NCBI RefSeq assembly: GCF_013523165.1
Contig: NZ_JAAMQI010000005.1
Coordinates: 62,001 to 126,000 of the forward strand
DNA: 64,000 bases
Direction of reading: 5' to 3'
Source of the DNA: Pseudomonas entomophila
GTDB taxonomy: Bacteria > Pseudomonadota > Gammaproteobacteria > Pseudomonadales > Pseudomonadaceae
In this document: positions 17,009 through 26,161 of the stretch, in pieces
Layout: each line of letters begins with the position of its first letter
Numbering within the stretch: the first letter of the stretch is position 1
Program-made: the position numbers and the translations under genes
The notes under the pieces: model-generated
What the model saw: the letters and a program-made list of their open reading frames with translations, nothing else
Database searches by the model: none
Told to the model about the DNA's origin: nothing

Positions 17009-17926
17009 GTGCTGGAAATCCGCCACCTGAAAACCCTTCATGCCCTGCGCGAGGCCGATAGTCTCGTGGAGGCGGCCGAACGCCTGCACCTGACCCAATC
17101 GGCCCTGTCGCACCAGTTCAAGGAACTCGAAGAACGTCTGGGTATGCCATTGTTCGTGCGCAAGACCAAGCCCATTCGCTTCACCAGCGCCGGCCTGCGC
17201 CTGCTGCAACTGGCCGACGCCATGCTGCCCCTGCTGCGCGGCGCCGAGCGCGACATCGCGCGGCTGGCCGGTGGCACCGCCGGGCGCCTGCACATGGCGA
17301 TCGAGTGCCACAGCTGCTTCCAGTGGCTGATGCCGACCATCGACCAGTTCCGCGATGCCTGGCCGGAAGTCGAACTCGACCTGGCATCGGGCTTCGCCTT
17401 CGCGCCGCTGCCGGCGCTGGCGCGAGGCGACCTGGACTTGGTCGTGACGTCCGATCCGCTGGACCTGTCGGGGATCACCTACGTGCCGCTGTTCACCTAC
17501 GAGGCCATGCTGGCGGTGGCCAACCAGCACGCCCTCGCCAGCAAGCCCTACATCGTGCCTGCGGACCTGCTCGACCAGACCTTGATCACCTACCCGGTCG
17601 AACGCGATCGGCTGGACATCTTCACGCGCTTTCTCGAGCCGGCGGACATCGAGCCGGCGACGATCCGTACCTCGGAACTGACGGTGATGATGATGCAACT
17701 GGTGGCCAGCGGCCGGGGCGTCTGCGGCATGCCGCACTGGGCCCTGCACGAGTACAGCGCCCGGGGCTACGTCAAGGCCAAGCGCCTGGGCGAAAAAGGC
17801 TTGTTCGCCACCCTGTACGCCGCCGTGCGCACCGACATGCTCGATGCGCCCTACATGCGCGATTTTCTGCTGACGGCCAAGGACACCTCGTTCGCCACCC
17901 TCGACGGGGTCAGTGCGGTGCGTTGA
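17009..17926 (+). CDS. metR: LysR-family regulator MetR
   Basis: A 305-residue LysR-type activator of methionine synthesis genes (metE/metH type targets), with homocysteine as the known co-effector of the family. The N-terminal helix-turn-helix is SLVEAAERLHLTQSALSHQF, and the C-terminal effector domain includes LHMAIECHSCFQWLMPTIDQ, a strong MetR signature. The start is GTG 17009 behind GAGAGA; the protein begins MLEIRHLKTLHALREADSL as in MetR homologues. No methionine biosynthesis gene is adjacent here. Confidence 0.92.
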   Translation: MLEIRHLKTLHALREADSLVEAAERLHLTQSALSHQFKELEERLGMPLFVRKTKPIRFTSAGLRLLQLADAMLPLLRGAERDIARLAGGTAGRLHMAIECHSCFQWLMPTIDQFRDAWPEVELDLASGFAFAPLPALARGDLDLVVTSDPLDLSGITYVPLFTYEAMLAVANQHALASKPYIVPADLLDQTLITYPVERDRLDIFTRFLEPADIEPATIRTSELTVMMMQLVASGRGVCGMPHWALHEYSARGYVKAKRLGEKGLFATLYAAVRTDMLDAPYMRDFLLTAKDTSFATLDGVSAVR

Positions 17927-18108
17927 GCAAGCCGCGGTACAGCGGCAGGATCACATCGCGCGTGAGCGGCGCCGGACGGGGCAGCGATCACCTGTGAACG
18001 CCTTCGGACCAGGGCCGCTCAGTGTAAAGCGCGACGCGTGCCTCTGCCCGGCTTTACCCGCTTCGGCAGGACCGCCCGCGAAAGCCCTGTCGAAATAACC
18101 GCTTGCCA

Positions 18109-18126
18109 GCGCGACCGTGGTCGCGC
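18109..18126. promoter_or_regulatory. Perfect palindrome just upstream of the Lhr helicase gene
   Basis: GCGCGACC (18109-18116) and GGTCGCGC (18119-18126) are perfect 8-bp arms separated by GT. It ends 11 nt before the proposed ATG 18138, where it could be an operator or a hairpin over the ribosome site. The rest of the 17927-18137 gap shows no gene and no clear promoter. Confidence 0.45.
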
Positions 18127-18137
18127 ATAACCGCTCG

Positions 18138-21100
18138 ATGACTCTTTCCAAACAGCCTCTCTCGGCGCTCTGCGGCTTTCATCCGGCAGTCGCAGCCTGG
18201 TTCACCCGGCAGTTCGATCACGTCACGCCCGCGCAGGCGCGCACCTGGCCACTGATCCAGGCGGGCCAGTCCGTTCTGCTGGCGGCACCGACTGGATCCG
18301 GCAAGACCCTGAGCGCGTTCTTCGCAGTGCTCGACGAGCTGGTGCACCAGGGGCTGGCGGCCGAAGACGGGCTGCCTGACCATACCCAGGTGGTCTATGT
18401 GTCACCGCTCAAGGCGTTGTCCAACGACATCCAGCTGAACCTGCAACGTCCGCTGGAGGGCATCGCCCAGACGCTGGGGGCACAGGGCCTGGCAGCGCCA
18501 CGCATCACCACCGCCGTGCGCACGGGCGATACGCCCCAGGCCGCACGAGCGGCCATGCGCCGCAAGGCGCCGCACATCCTGGTGACCACACCGGAATCCT
18601 TGTACGTGCTGCTGGGCTCGGCCTCTGGCCGCGCCGGCCTGGCCACCGTGCACACGGTGATCGTCGATGAGATTCATGCCGTGGCCGGCAACAAGCGCGG
18701 CTGCCACCTGGCACTGACCCTGGAACGGCTCGAGGCAGTGTGCGACCGCCCTCTGCGGCGAATCGGCCTGTCGGCGACCCAGCGCCCGGTCGAGCAGGTG
18801 GCGCGCCTGCTGGTCGGTCACGCGCGCCCCTGCGCCATCGTCGACATCGGCCATGCACGACCACGCGACCTGGCGCTGGAACTGCCACCGGTACCGCTGG
18901 GGGCGGTGCTGTCCAGCGAAGACTGGCGCCTGGTCTACGACCGCCTGGCCGAGCTGGCGCGCCAGCACACCACGACCCTGGTGTTCGTCAATACACGGCG
19001 CCTTGCCGAGCGCCTGGCACGGCACCTGGGCGAGCGCCTGGGGGTAGCCCAGGTCGCGGCGCACCATGGCAGCCTGGCCAGGACGCACCGGCTGGAGGTC
19101 GAGCAACGGCTCAAGCGCGGCGACCTGCAGGTGCTGGTGGCCACCGCGTCGCTGGAACTGGGCATCGACATCGGCGACGTCGACCTGGTCTGCCAGATCG
19201 CCTCGCCGGGCTCGATCGCGGCCTTCCTGCAACGGGTCGGGCGTGCCGGGCACCAGGTCGACGGTACGTCCAAGGGGCGGCTGTTCGCCACCTCACGGGA
19301 CGACCTGATCGAATGCGTGGCCCTGCTCGACTGCGTGCGCCGCGGCGAGCTGGACGTCCTGCACATCCCACGGGCGCCGCTGGACGTTTTGGCCCAGCAG
19401 ATCGTCGCCGAAGTCAGCAACCAGGCCTGGACCGAATCGGCGCTGCTCGACTGCCTGCGCCGTGCCGAACCCTATGCCGAACTCGAAGAGCGCGATTACC
19501 AGGCCGTGCTGCGCATGCTCGCCGACGGGCACCTCTCGCCCCAGGGTGTGCGAGGTGCCTACGTGCAGCGCGACGCCGTCAGTGGCGAGCTGCGCGGCCG
19601 TCGCGGCAGCCAGCTGGCGGCCCTCACCAGTGGCGGCACCCTGCCGGACAGCGCCGACTACGCCGTGATCCTCGACCCCCAGGCCCTGAACATCGGCAGC
19701 GTCAACGAAGACTTCGCGGTGGAGAGCACCGCAGGCGACATCGTCCAGCTGGGCAATGCGTCGTACCGCATCCTGCGGGTCGAGCCGGGTCGCGTGCGGG
19801 TCGAGGAGGCCCACGGCCTGTCGCCGACCATTCCGTTCTGGATCGGCGAGACGCCAGGGCGCAGTACCGAGCTGTCGGCGGCCGTGGCACGGTTCCAGGC
19901 GGCGTTCGACCGACAGTTGACCGAAAGCGGGGGCGATCGGGCCCTGGCCTTGGCCTGGCTGCGCGAACACTCTCGGCTCGAAGCGGACGCCGCCGTGCAG
20001 GTGTTCGATTACCTGGGACGGGCCTGGGCCGCCCTGGGCGCGCTGCCGTCCCAGGACACCTTGGTGCTGGAACGCGTCCTCGACGTAGCGGGCGACCCCT
20101 ACCTGATCCTGCATGCGCCCTTCGGCAGCCGCGTCAACCGGGCGTGGGGCCTGGCTCTGCGGGCACGGCTCGGCCGCCTGTTCGACATCGACCTGCACGT
20201 GGCCGCTGGCGAGGATGCGCTGGTCTTCGCGTTGCCTGCCGCTGCGCACGCCGCGCTGACCGACCTCTGGCAGTGCCTGCCCAGCGCCACGGCCGAGTCG
20301 ATCCTGGTCCAGGCGGTGCTCGATGCGCCGTTGTTCGACGTGCGTTGGCGCTGGAACGCGGCGGTGGCCATGGCACTGCCGCGGATGATCGCCGGGCGCA
20401 AGGTCGCGCCCCAGGTCCAGCGTCTTAAAAGCCAGGCACTGGTCGAGGCGGTGTTCCCTGAATTGGCCGAGACCGCGACGCCTTTCGCCGAGCGCCCGCT
20501 ACCGGACCACCCGCTGGTCCGACAGACGCTGGACGACTGCCTGCACGAGGCCATGGACAGCACGGGCTGGCTGGCCCTGCTGCGGCGCATCGAGCAGGCC
20601 GAGCTGCGCCTGATCGGCCTCGAGCTGGCGACGCCCTCGCCGCTTGCCCTGGCCAGGCTCGACGCCAAGCCTTACGCGCTGGCGGACGACGCGCCGACGG
20701 CGGAACGGCGAGCCCAGGCGCTCTTGAACCGGCGTTGGCAAGCGCCGGCCTCGGCCGAGGCCTTGGGCCTGCTGGACCCCGAGGCCATCGAGACCACACG
20801 CGGCCGAGCCTGGCCCAGCCCGCGCACGCCCGATGAACTGCACGATGCCTTGATGACGTTGGGTGCGATCACCGAACAGGAAGCGTTGGGAGCGCCTGAC
20901 TGGCGCCCGCTGCTCGACACGTTGGTTCAGGCCGGACGCGCCGTCTGCCTGCACGCCGACGGTCTGCGTCTGTGGTTCGCCCGTGAGCGCCTGCCCGTGG
21001 GCCAGGCCGTGTACCCCCACGCCGACATCCAACCGCCCTTCTCGCCGCTGCCTGGTTTCGATCGCCCGCTGACCCACGCCAGCGCGGTGCTCGACCTGCT

Positions 21101-22433
21101 GCGCGCGCGACTTGGCGGCCTCGGCCCTGTGACACTGGAGCAACTGCGTGCGCCGCTTGGGCTGTCAGCCGCGGCCACCGGACACGCCCTGGCGCAGCTG
21201 GAGGCCGAAGGGCAGGTGCTGCAGGGCCTGTTCACGCCGGGCACGCCAGCGCCCCAGTGGTGCGAGCGGCACCTGCTGGGGCGCATCCATCGCGACACGA
21301 TCAAGCGCCTGCGGCGCGAAATCGAGCCGGTCGGTGTGCAGGACTACCTGCGCTTTCTGCTCGACTGGCAACACGTGAGCGACGACACACGACTGCGCGG
21401 GCCGCAGGCCGTCGATGAGGCGCTCGACCGGCTCGAGGGGTTTCCCTGTGCCGCAGCGGCCTGGGAAGCGGAGCTGCTGCCCATGCGGGTCGGCGCCTAT
21501 GCCGCGCACCAGCTCGACCAGGCCTGCCAGGCGGGTCGCTGGGCCTGGTGCCGGCTGGCGACCCAGACCGCCGCCAGCCTGGTGCCCGGTACGCCGCTGC
21601 TGCTGATTCCGCGGTCGGCCCTGACGCTCTGGCAGGCGCTTGGGCAGGCGCCGGCCTGGGATCAGCTGGGCACGCGTGCGCAGAAGGTGCAGGGCGTGCT
21701 GCAGGCCCAGGGGCCGTTGCGTTTCGACGAGCTGCTTCGGCACGCTCGCCTGTTGCCAAGCGAACTGGAGACCGCGTTGCAAGCCTTGGTCGGCAGTGGC
21801 CTGGTGACTGCAGAGCGTTTCATCGGCCTGCGTGGCTTGATCACACCGTCGTCCAAGCGCACGTCCCGTCAGCGGGGGCGTGGGCTGGTGCCCCTGTCGA
21901 GCAGCCTGGACCTGGCAGGCCGCTGGACGCTGCTGGACAGGGCAGACGATGACCGCCACCCCTCACCCACCCAGGTCGAGCACATCGCCTGGGCGTTGCT
22001 GCGGCGCTATGGCGTGGTGTGCTGGCGGCTGCTGGCGCGAGAAAGCGACGCCTTGCCGCCCTGGCGCGAGCTGCTGCGCTGCTATCACCGCCTGGAGGCG
22101 CGTGGCGAGATCAGGGGCGGGCGTTTCATCGCTGACCTGGCCGGCGAGCAATTCGCCCTGCCCGAGGCACTGACAGCCCTGCGCCAGGTCCGTCAGCGTG
22201 CGCCGGACGGACGCCTGGCCGTGGTGAGCGCCTGTGATCCGCTCAACCTGCTGGGCAGCGTGCTGCCCGGTGCCAAGGTGCCGGCCATGGGCAGCAACCG
22301 GTTGCTGTACCGCGACGGGTTGCCGGTGGCGGTCCGGGTGAACAACCGCTACCGAGCGCTGGTGGACGCCGACCCGGATACGCAGCGACGCTGGCAGGAA
22401 CGCTTGCTCAAGCCGGTGTCCTGGTTCGACTGA
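18138..22433 (+). CDS. lhr: Lhr-type DEAD/DEAH ATP-dependent helicase
   Basis: A large helicase of about 1431 aa. Walker A APTGSGKT has Lys 56, motif II is DEIH (177-180), motif III is GLSATQRP, and motif IV-VI segments include VFVNTRRLAERLARHL, TASLELGIDIGDVDLVCQIA and FLQRVGRAGHQVDG. This is the Lhr core, followed by winged-helix parts and a long C-terminal domain, as in bacterial full-length Lhr, a 3'-5' translocase proposed to act in DNA repair. The ATG at 18138 and a GTG at 18117 are both possible starts with no good Shine-Dalgarno; 18138 gives the better-looking N-terminus. The neighbouring rpmE2 is convergent. Confidence 0.9.
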   Translation: MTLSKQPLSALCGFHPAVAAWFTRQFDHVTPAQARTWPLIQAGQSVLLAAPTGSGKTLSAFFAVLDELVHQGLAAEDGLPDHTQVVYVSPLKALSNDIQLNLQRPLEGIAQTLGAQGLAAPRITTAVRTGDTPQAARAAMRRKAPHILVTTPESLYVLLGSASGRAGLATVHTVIVDEIHAVAGNKRGCHLALTLERLEAVCDRPLRRIGLSATQRPVEQVARLLVGHARPCAIVDIGHARPRDLALELPPVPLGAVLSSEDWRLVYDRLAELARQHTTTLVFVNTRRLAERLARHLGERLGVAQVAAHHGSLARTHRLEVEQRLKRGDLQVLVATASLELGIDIGDVDLVCQIASPGSIAAFLQRVGRAGHQVDGTSKGRLFATSRDDLIECVALLDCVRRGELDVLHIPRAPLDVLAQQIVAEVSNQAWTESALLDCLRRAEPYAELEERDYQAVLRMLADGHLSPQGVRGAYVQRDAVSGELRGRRGSQLAALTSGGTLPDSADYAVILDPQALNIGSVNEDFAVESTAGDIVQLGNASYRILRVEPGRVRVEEAHGLSPTIPFWIGETPGRSTELSAAVARFQAAFDRQLTESGGDRALALAWLREHSRLEADAAVQVFDYLGRAWAALGALPSQDTLVLERVLDVAGDPYLILHAPFGSRVNRAWGLALRARLGRLFDIDLHVAAGEDALVFALPAAAHAALTDLWQCLPSATAESILVQAVLDAPLFDVRWRWNAAVAMALPRMIAGRKVAPQVQRLKSQALVEAVFPELAETATPFAERPLPDHPLVRQTLDDCLHEAMDSTGWLALLRRIEQAELRLIGLELATPSPLALARLDAKPYALADDAPTAERRAQALLNRRWQAPASAEALGLLDPEAIETTRGRAWPSPRTPDELHDALMTLGAITEQEALGAPDWRPLLDTLVQAGRAVCLHADGLRLWFARERLPVGQAVYPHADIQPPFSPLPGFDRPLTHASAVLDLLRARLGGLGPVTLEQLRAPLGLSAAATGHALAQLEAEGQVLQGLFTPGTPAPQWCERHLLGRIHRDTIKRLRREIEPVGVQDYLRFLLDWQHVSDDTRLRGPQAVDEALDRLEGFPCAAAAWEAELLPMRVGAYAAHQLDQACQAGRWAWCRLATQTAASLVPGTPLLLIPRSALTLWQALGQAPAWDQLGTRAQKVQGVLQAQGPLRFDELLRHARLLPSELETALQALVGSGLVTAERFIGLRGLITPSSKRTSRQRGRGLVPLSSSLDLAGRWTLLDRADDDRHPSPTQVEHIAWALLRRYGVVCWRLLARESDALPPWRELLRCYHRLEARGEIRGGRFIADLAGEQFALPEALTALRQVRQRAPDGRLAVVSACDPLNLLGSVLPGAKVPAMGSNRLLYRDGLPVAVRVNNRYRALVDADPDTQRRWQERLLKPVSWFD

Positions 22434-22492
22434 CGCCGGCTGCGGACATTGCCAGGTCTTCGGCGCACGCCTGCTGCGGTCGACCGAGGCTG

Positions 22493-22762
22493 TCAGCGGG
22501 TCGTCGACGTGGTGCTGGAGAACCCCGCAAAGCGCTTGTTAAACCCGGCCACACGGCCTTCGGCCTGGGTCTGGCGTTGCTTGCCGGTGTAGACCGGGTG
22601 CGAGGCGCTGGAGACGTCGAGTGCGACATAGGGGTAGGTGACACCGTCGGTGTGCTGCTGGGTGCGGTCGGTGTCCACGGTCGAGCCGATGACGAAGTAC
22701 GCATCGGCTGCGGTGTCGTGAAACAGGACTTGACGGTACTTGGGGTGGATGTCGGGTTTCAT
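22493..22762 (-). CDS. rpmE2: 50S ribosomal protein L31, type B (zinc-independent)
   Basis: An 89-residue L31 paralogue beginning [20 protein letters not shown], with the [20 protein letters not shown] stretch and [10 protein letters not shown] typical of YkgM/RpmE2. It has no cysteines, so it lacks the zinc ribbon of the housekeeping L31. Such paralogues replace zinc-binding L31 during zinc starvation and free zinc. The ATG (22760-22762) has GCGAGG upstream on the minus strand; the upstream in-frame start would run through the control element. An AT-rich Zur-type element lies at 22780-22798. No L36 paralogue is adjacent. Confidence 0.94.
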   Translation of the reverse strand: MKPDIHPKYRQVLFHDTAADAYFVIGSTVDTDRTQQHTDGVTYPYVALDVSSASHPVYTGKQRQTQAEGRVAGFNKRFAGFSSTTSTTR

Positions 22763-22779
22763 GGTTTCACCTCGCTTGT

Positions 22780-22798
22780 GATTGATACTATATAACAT
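22780..22798 (-). promoter_or_regulatory. Zur-type operator of rpmE2
   Basis: On the minus strand it reads ATGTTATATAGTATCAATC. The left half TGTTATA is the Zur half-site; the right half is degenerate. It matches 16 of 19 positions of the element before the TonB receptor (27151-27169) and lies about 18 nt upstream of the start codon. rpmE2 genes are classical Zur targets. Confidence 0.65.
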
Positions 22799-22928
22799 AC
22801 ATTTCCAGCATCCTTCACATCAATCTGCGTCGCTGCCCTGGCGCCGTTTTCCCCTTCGTTTCGATCGTCCGGCCAGCAAACAGGGCTGAGCGATGCCTCT
22901 AGAACGGGTTTTCGGGAAGGCTTTTGGC

Positions 22929-22946
22929 TTTTCACAAAATTTTCAT
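22929..22946 (+). promoter_or_regulatory. Pho-box-like direct repeat upstream of the penicillin-binding protein gene
   Basis: TTTTCAC-AAAA-TTTTCAT is a pair of 7-mers 11 bp apart with an A/T linker. This is the architecture of PhoB boxes, though the usual CTGTCAT core is only partly matched. It lies about 65 nt before the start at 23012. Weak evidence. Confidence 0.3.
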
Positions 22947-23011
22947 CGAACTCCCCCACCGTCTACGCTTCAGACAGGCAGGCGAAAACAAGACGGGTTG
23001 AGCGAACGACT

Positions 23012-26000
23012 ATGGGTGTGTTGTGGCAATCGGAACCAACCAGGACGGACACCGGCGATGAGCGTCCTGATGCGGAGTCCCCGCCCCCTGCGCCGCGTCG
23101 ACGACGCCGTGTGTGGCTGTGGTCGTTCGTACTGGTGGTAGGCGTCGGGCTGGTGGTCGTGGGCCTGGCCGTACAGGACGAGGTGCAGACCTCGCACCTG
23201 CAATCGCGCGAGTTCAGCCGCCTGGCCTCGACCCTGACCTACACGCTGCAACCCGGCCCCAGCGAGGCCATCGTCTACCCAGGCGAAGGCCCGTTCGACA
23301 AGCGGCTGGGCTACAGTGCCCTGGGCGAGTTCCTGCCGCGCCTGCTCAAGCGCGATTACCTGGTCAGCCAGCAGGTGCGCTTCTCGCCGGCCCTGATGCG
23401 TTACGTCGATCATGGCCTGTTCGTGCCCTACCGGGAAAAGAGCCAGGCCGGCCTTTCCATCACCGACTGTCGCGGCGACACGCTGTACCAGTACACCTAT
23501 CCCCAGCACGTGTATCCCGACTACGCGGCCATTCCGCCGGTGATGGTCAAGAGCCTGCTGTTCATCGAGAACCGCGACCTGCTGGACCCGAACGACCCAC
23601 GCAGCAACCCGGCCGTGGACTGGCCGCGCTTTGCCAAGGCGGCCTATTCGCAGGTGGCCAAGTACCTGGCCCTGCCTGGGCAGTCGGCGGGGGGCAGCAC
23701 CCTGGCCACGCAGCTCGAGAAGTACCGTCACTCCCCCGATGGCCTGACCGCCTCGGGCATGGAAAAGCTGCGCCAGATGTTCTCGGCCAGCGTCCGTGCC
23801 TATCAGGACGGCCCGGACACCACCGAAGCCCGCCAGCGTATCGTGCGCGACTACCTCAACAGCGTGCCGTTGTCCGCCGTGCCGGGGCATGGCGAAGTGC
23901 ATGGCATGGCCGAAGGGCTGCGGGTCTGGTACGGCGCCGATTTCGAGCAGGTCAATGCGACGCTGTCGTCTACCGCCCAGGATGCCGACAGCCTGGCGGC
24001 CCGTGGTCTGGCCTTGCGCCAGGTGCTGTCGCTGATGATCGCGCAGCGCCGGCCTTCGTATTACCTGTCCAAAGGGCGCGTGGAGCTTGCCGAACTGGCC
24101 GATGCCCACATCCGCCTGCTGGCCGGCAGCGCCATCATCGACCCGCCCCTGGCCGAAGCCGCGTTGGCCAGCAAGGCGGTGTACCGCGACTGGGTCGCGC
24201 AACCGACGATCCAGCCGATCGTCACCAACAAAGGCATCAGCCTGGCGCGCAATCGCCTGGCAGGCATGCTGGACCGTCCGCTCTACGACCTCGATCGCCT
24301 CGACCTGTCGGCCACCAGCACCTTGAAAGCCGATCTGCAGTGGCAGGTCAGCCAGTACCTGCGCGACCTGGCCGACCCCGCCTTCGCCGAGCAGGTCGGG
24401 CTGATCGGCCATCGCCTGCTCACCTCGCGCACCACCGACCAGGTGCGCTACAGCTTCACGCTGTTCGAGCGCACTGCCGACGGCTCGCGCGTACGGGTGC
24501 AGACCGACAGCACCGACCAGCCGTTCGACATCAACGAAGGCAGCAAGCTGGAACTTGGCTCGACCGCCAAGCTGCGGGTCATGACCACCTATCTTGAGAT
24601 CATCGCCGAGCTGCATGATGCCCACGCCGGCAAGCCGATCGCCGAGCTGCGCAAGGTGCCGGTGGCCGACCTGGACGCGCTCAGCCGCTGGTCGCTCGAC
24701 TGGCTGATCCGCAATCATCAGGACCAGAACCTGGCCGCCATGCTCGACGCCGCTCTGGAGCGCAAGTACTCCGCCAGTCCTGGGGAAGCGTTCTTCACCG
24801 GCGGCGGCCTGCACCGGTTCAATAACTTCCGTTCCCAGGACAACGGCCGCAACCCGACGCTCAAGGAGGCGCTGCGCGAATCGATCAACCTGCCGTTCAT
24901 TCGCCTGATGCGCGACGTGGTGCGCTATGTGACCTATCAGCAGCCTTACAACCGCGAACCGCTGCTCAAGGACGACACCGATCCGCGCCGCCAGGAATAC
25001 CTGGCACGCTTCGCCGACCGCGAAGGCACGCACTACCTGATGCGCTTCTGGAAGAAATACCAGCGCAAGACCTCGCAGCAACGTCTGGACACGTTCCTGG
25101 ACGGCATGCGCGTGACCCCGCAACGGCTGGCGGCCGTGCACCGCTACCTGTTCCCCGAGGCGCGCCAGGCGACGTTCGATGCCTTCGTCCGCACCCACAG
25201 CCAGGGCAGTGGTGCCGCCCTGGCCAAGCTGACCGACGATCGCCTGGTGAACCTCTATGACAGCTATGGCCCTGGCAAATACGACCTGCCCGATCAGGGC
25301 TACATCGCCAAGGTGCACCCGCTGGACCTGTGGTTGCTCGGTTACCTGCTGAAGAACCCGGGCGCGTCGCAGCGCGAGGCGATCAACGCCAGTCGCTTCG
25401 AGCGTCAGGAAGTCTACGGCTGGCTGTTCAAGAGCCGTCACCAGGGCGCACGGGACAGTCGCATCCGCACCATGGTCGAGATCGAGGCCTTCCTCGACAT
25501 TCACCAGCGCTGGAAGCGCGTGGGCTACCCGTTCGATCACCTGGTGCCGTCGCTGGCCACCGCCATCGGCAGCTCGGGCGATCGGCCTGCCGCGTTGTCG
25601 GAGCTGATCGGGATCATCCAGAACGAGGGTGTGCGCTTGCCGACCCTGCGCATCGACACCTTGCACTTCGCTGCCGGCACGCCTTACGAGACGCAGCTAG
25701 TCAGCGACCCGGACCGTGGGCGGCGCATCCTGCCCGTGGAAGTGGCGCATGCCTTGCGCGATGCGCTGTCGCAAGTGGTGGATGCCGGGACCGCACGCCG
25801 GGTTGCGGGCAGCTTCAAGCTGAAGGATGGCTCGGCACTGGTGATGGGTGGCAAGACCGGCACCGGCGACAACCGTATCGAGAGTTTCGGCGCTGGCGGT
25901 CGGCTGATCGGTTCACGCTCGCTGAACCGGACGGCCACGTTCGTGTTCTTCCTGGGCGATCATCACTTCGGCACCCTGACCGCCTTCGTGCCGGGCCGTG

Positions 26001-26161
26001 CGGCGGAGACCTTCACCTTCACCTCGGCCCTGCCGGTGCAGGTGCTCAAGGGCATGGCACCGATCCTGATGCCGTACCTGGAGCCGGGCGAGGCGACCCA
26101 GTGCGCCACACCCCCCGTGGCGATGCGTCCGTCGCGTGCGGACCTAGTCGGGGCCCGTTGA
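23012..26161 (+). CDS. Divergent class A penicillin-binding protein (transglycosylase/transpeptidase)
   Basis: A 1049-residue cell-wall synthase-like protein. One membrane anchor follows an Arg-rich stretch (RRRRRVWLWSFVLVVGVGLV, about residues 29-48). The GT51 glycosyltransferase domain has catalytic-type Glu 186 (LLFIENRDLLDP) and the GGSTLATQLEK motif. The penicillin-binding domain shows the three expected motifs: S517-TAK520, S624-I-N626 and K948-T-G. The protein is longer than PBP1a or PBP1b and the motifs diverge (ENRDLL for EDxxF), so it is probably a Pseudomonas-specific paralogue. The ATG at 23012 lacks a strong ribosome site. Its 3' end overlaps the convergent Pr6Pr gene by 18 nt. 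Confidence 0.85.
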   Translation: MGVLWQSEPTRTDTGDERPDAESPPPAPRRRRRVWLWSFVLVVGVGLVVVGLAVQDEVQTSHLQSREFSRLASTLTYTLQPGPSEAIVYPGEGPFDKRLGYSALGEFLPRLLKRDYLVSQQVRFSPALMRYVDHGLFVPYREKSQAGLSITDCRGDTLYQYTYPQHVYPDYAAIPPVMVKSLLFIENRDLLDPNDPRSNPAVDWPRFAKAAYSQVAKYLALPGQSAGGSTLATQLEKYRHSPDGLTASGMEKLRQMFSASVRAYQDGPDTTEARQRIVRDYLNSVPLSAVPGHGEVHGMAEGLRVWYGADFEQVNATLSSTAQDADSLAARGLALRQVLSLMIAQRRPSYYLSKGRVELAELADAHIRLLAGSAIIDPPLAEAALASKAVYRDWVAQPTIQPIVTNKGISLARNRLAGMLDRPLYDLDRLDLSATSTLKADLQWQVSQYLRDLADPAFAEQVGLIGHRLLTSRTTDQVRYSFTLFERTADGSRVRVQTDSTDQPFDINEGSKLELGSTAKLRVMTTYLEIIAELHDAHAGKPIAELRKVPVADLDALSRWSLDWLIRNHQDQNLAAMLDAALERKYSASPGEAFFTGGGLHRFNNFRSQDNGRNPTLKEALRESINLPFIRLMRDVVRYVTYQQPYNREPLLKDDTDPRRQEYLARFADREGTHYLMRFWKKYQRKTSQQRLDTFLDGMRVTPQRLAAVHRYLFPEARQATFDAFVRTHSQGSGAALAKLTDDRLVNLYDSYGPGKYDLPDQGYIAKVHPLDLWLLGYLLKNPGASQREAINASRFERQEVYGWLFKSRHQGARDSRIRTMVEIEAFLDIHQRWKRVGYPFDHLVPSLATAIGSSGDRPAALSELIGIIQNEGVRLPTLRIDTLHFAAGTPYETQLVSDPDRGRRILPVEVAHALRDALSQVVDAGTARRVAGSFKLKDGSALVMGGKTGTGDNRIESFGAGGRLIGSRSLNRTATFVFFLGDHHFGTLTAFVPGRAAETFTFTSALPVQVLKGMAPILMPYLEPGEATQCATPPVAMRPSRADLVGAR

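Noticed and set aside
22970..25666. 898-codon minus-strand frame opposite the penicillin-binding protein gene
   Set aside because: The sense frame has GT51 and transpeptidase motifs. The antisense product is low-complexity and unrecognisable.
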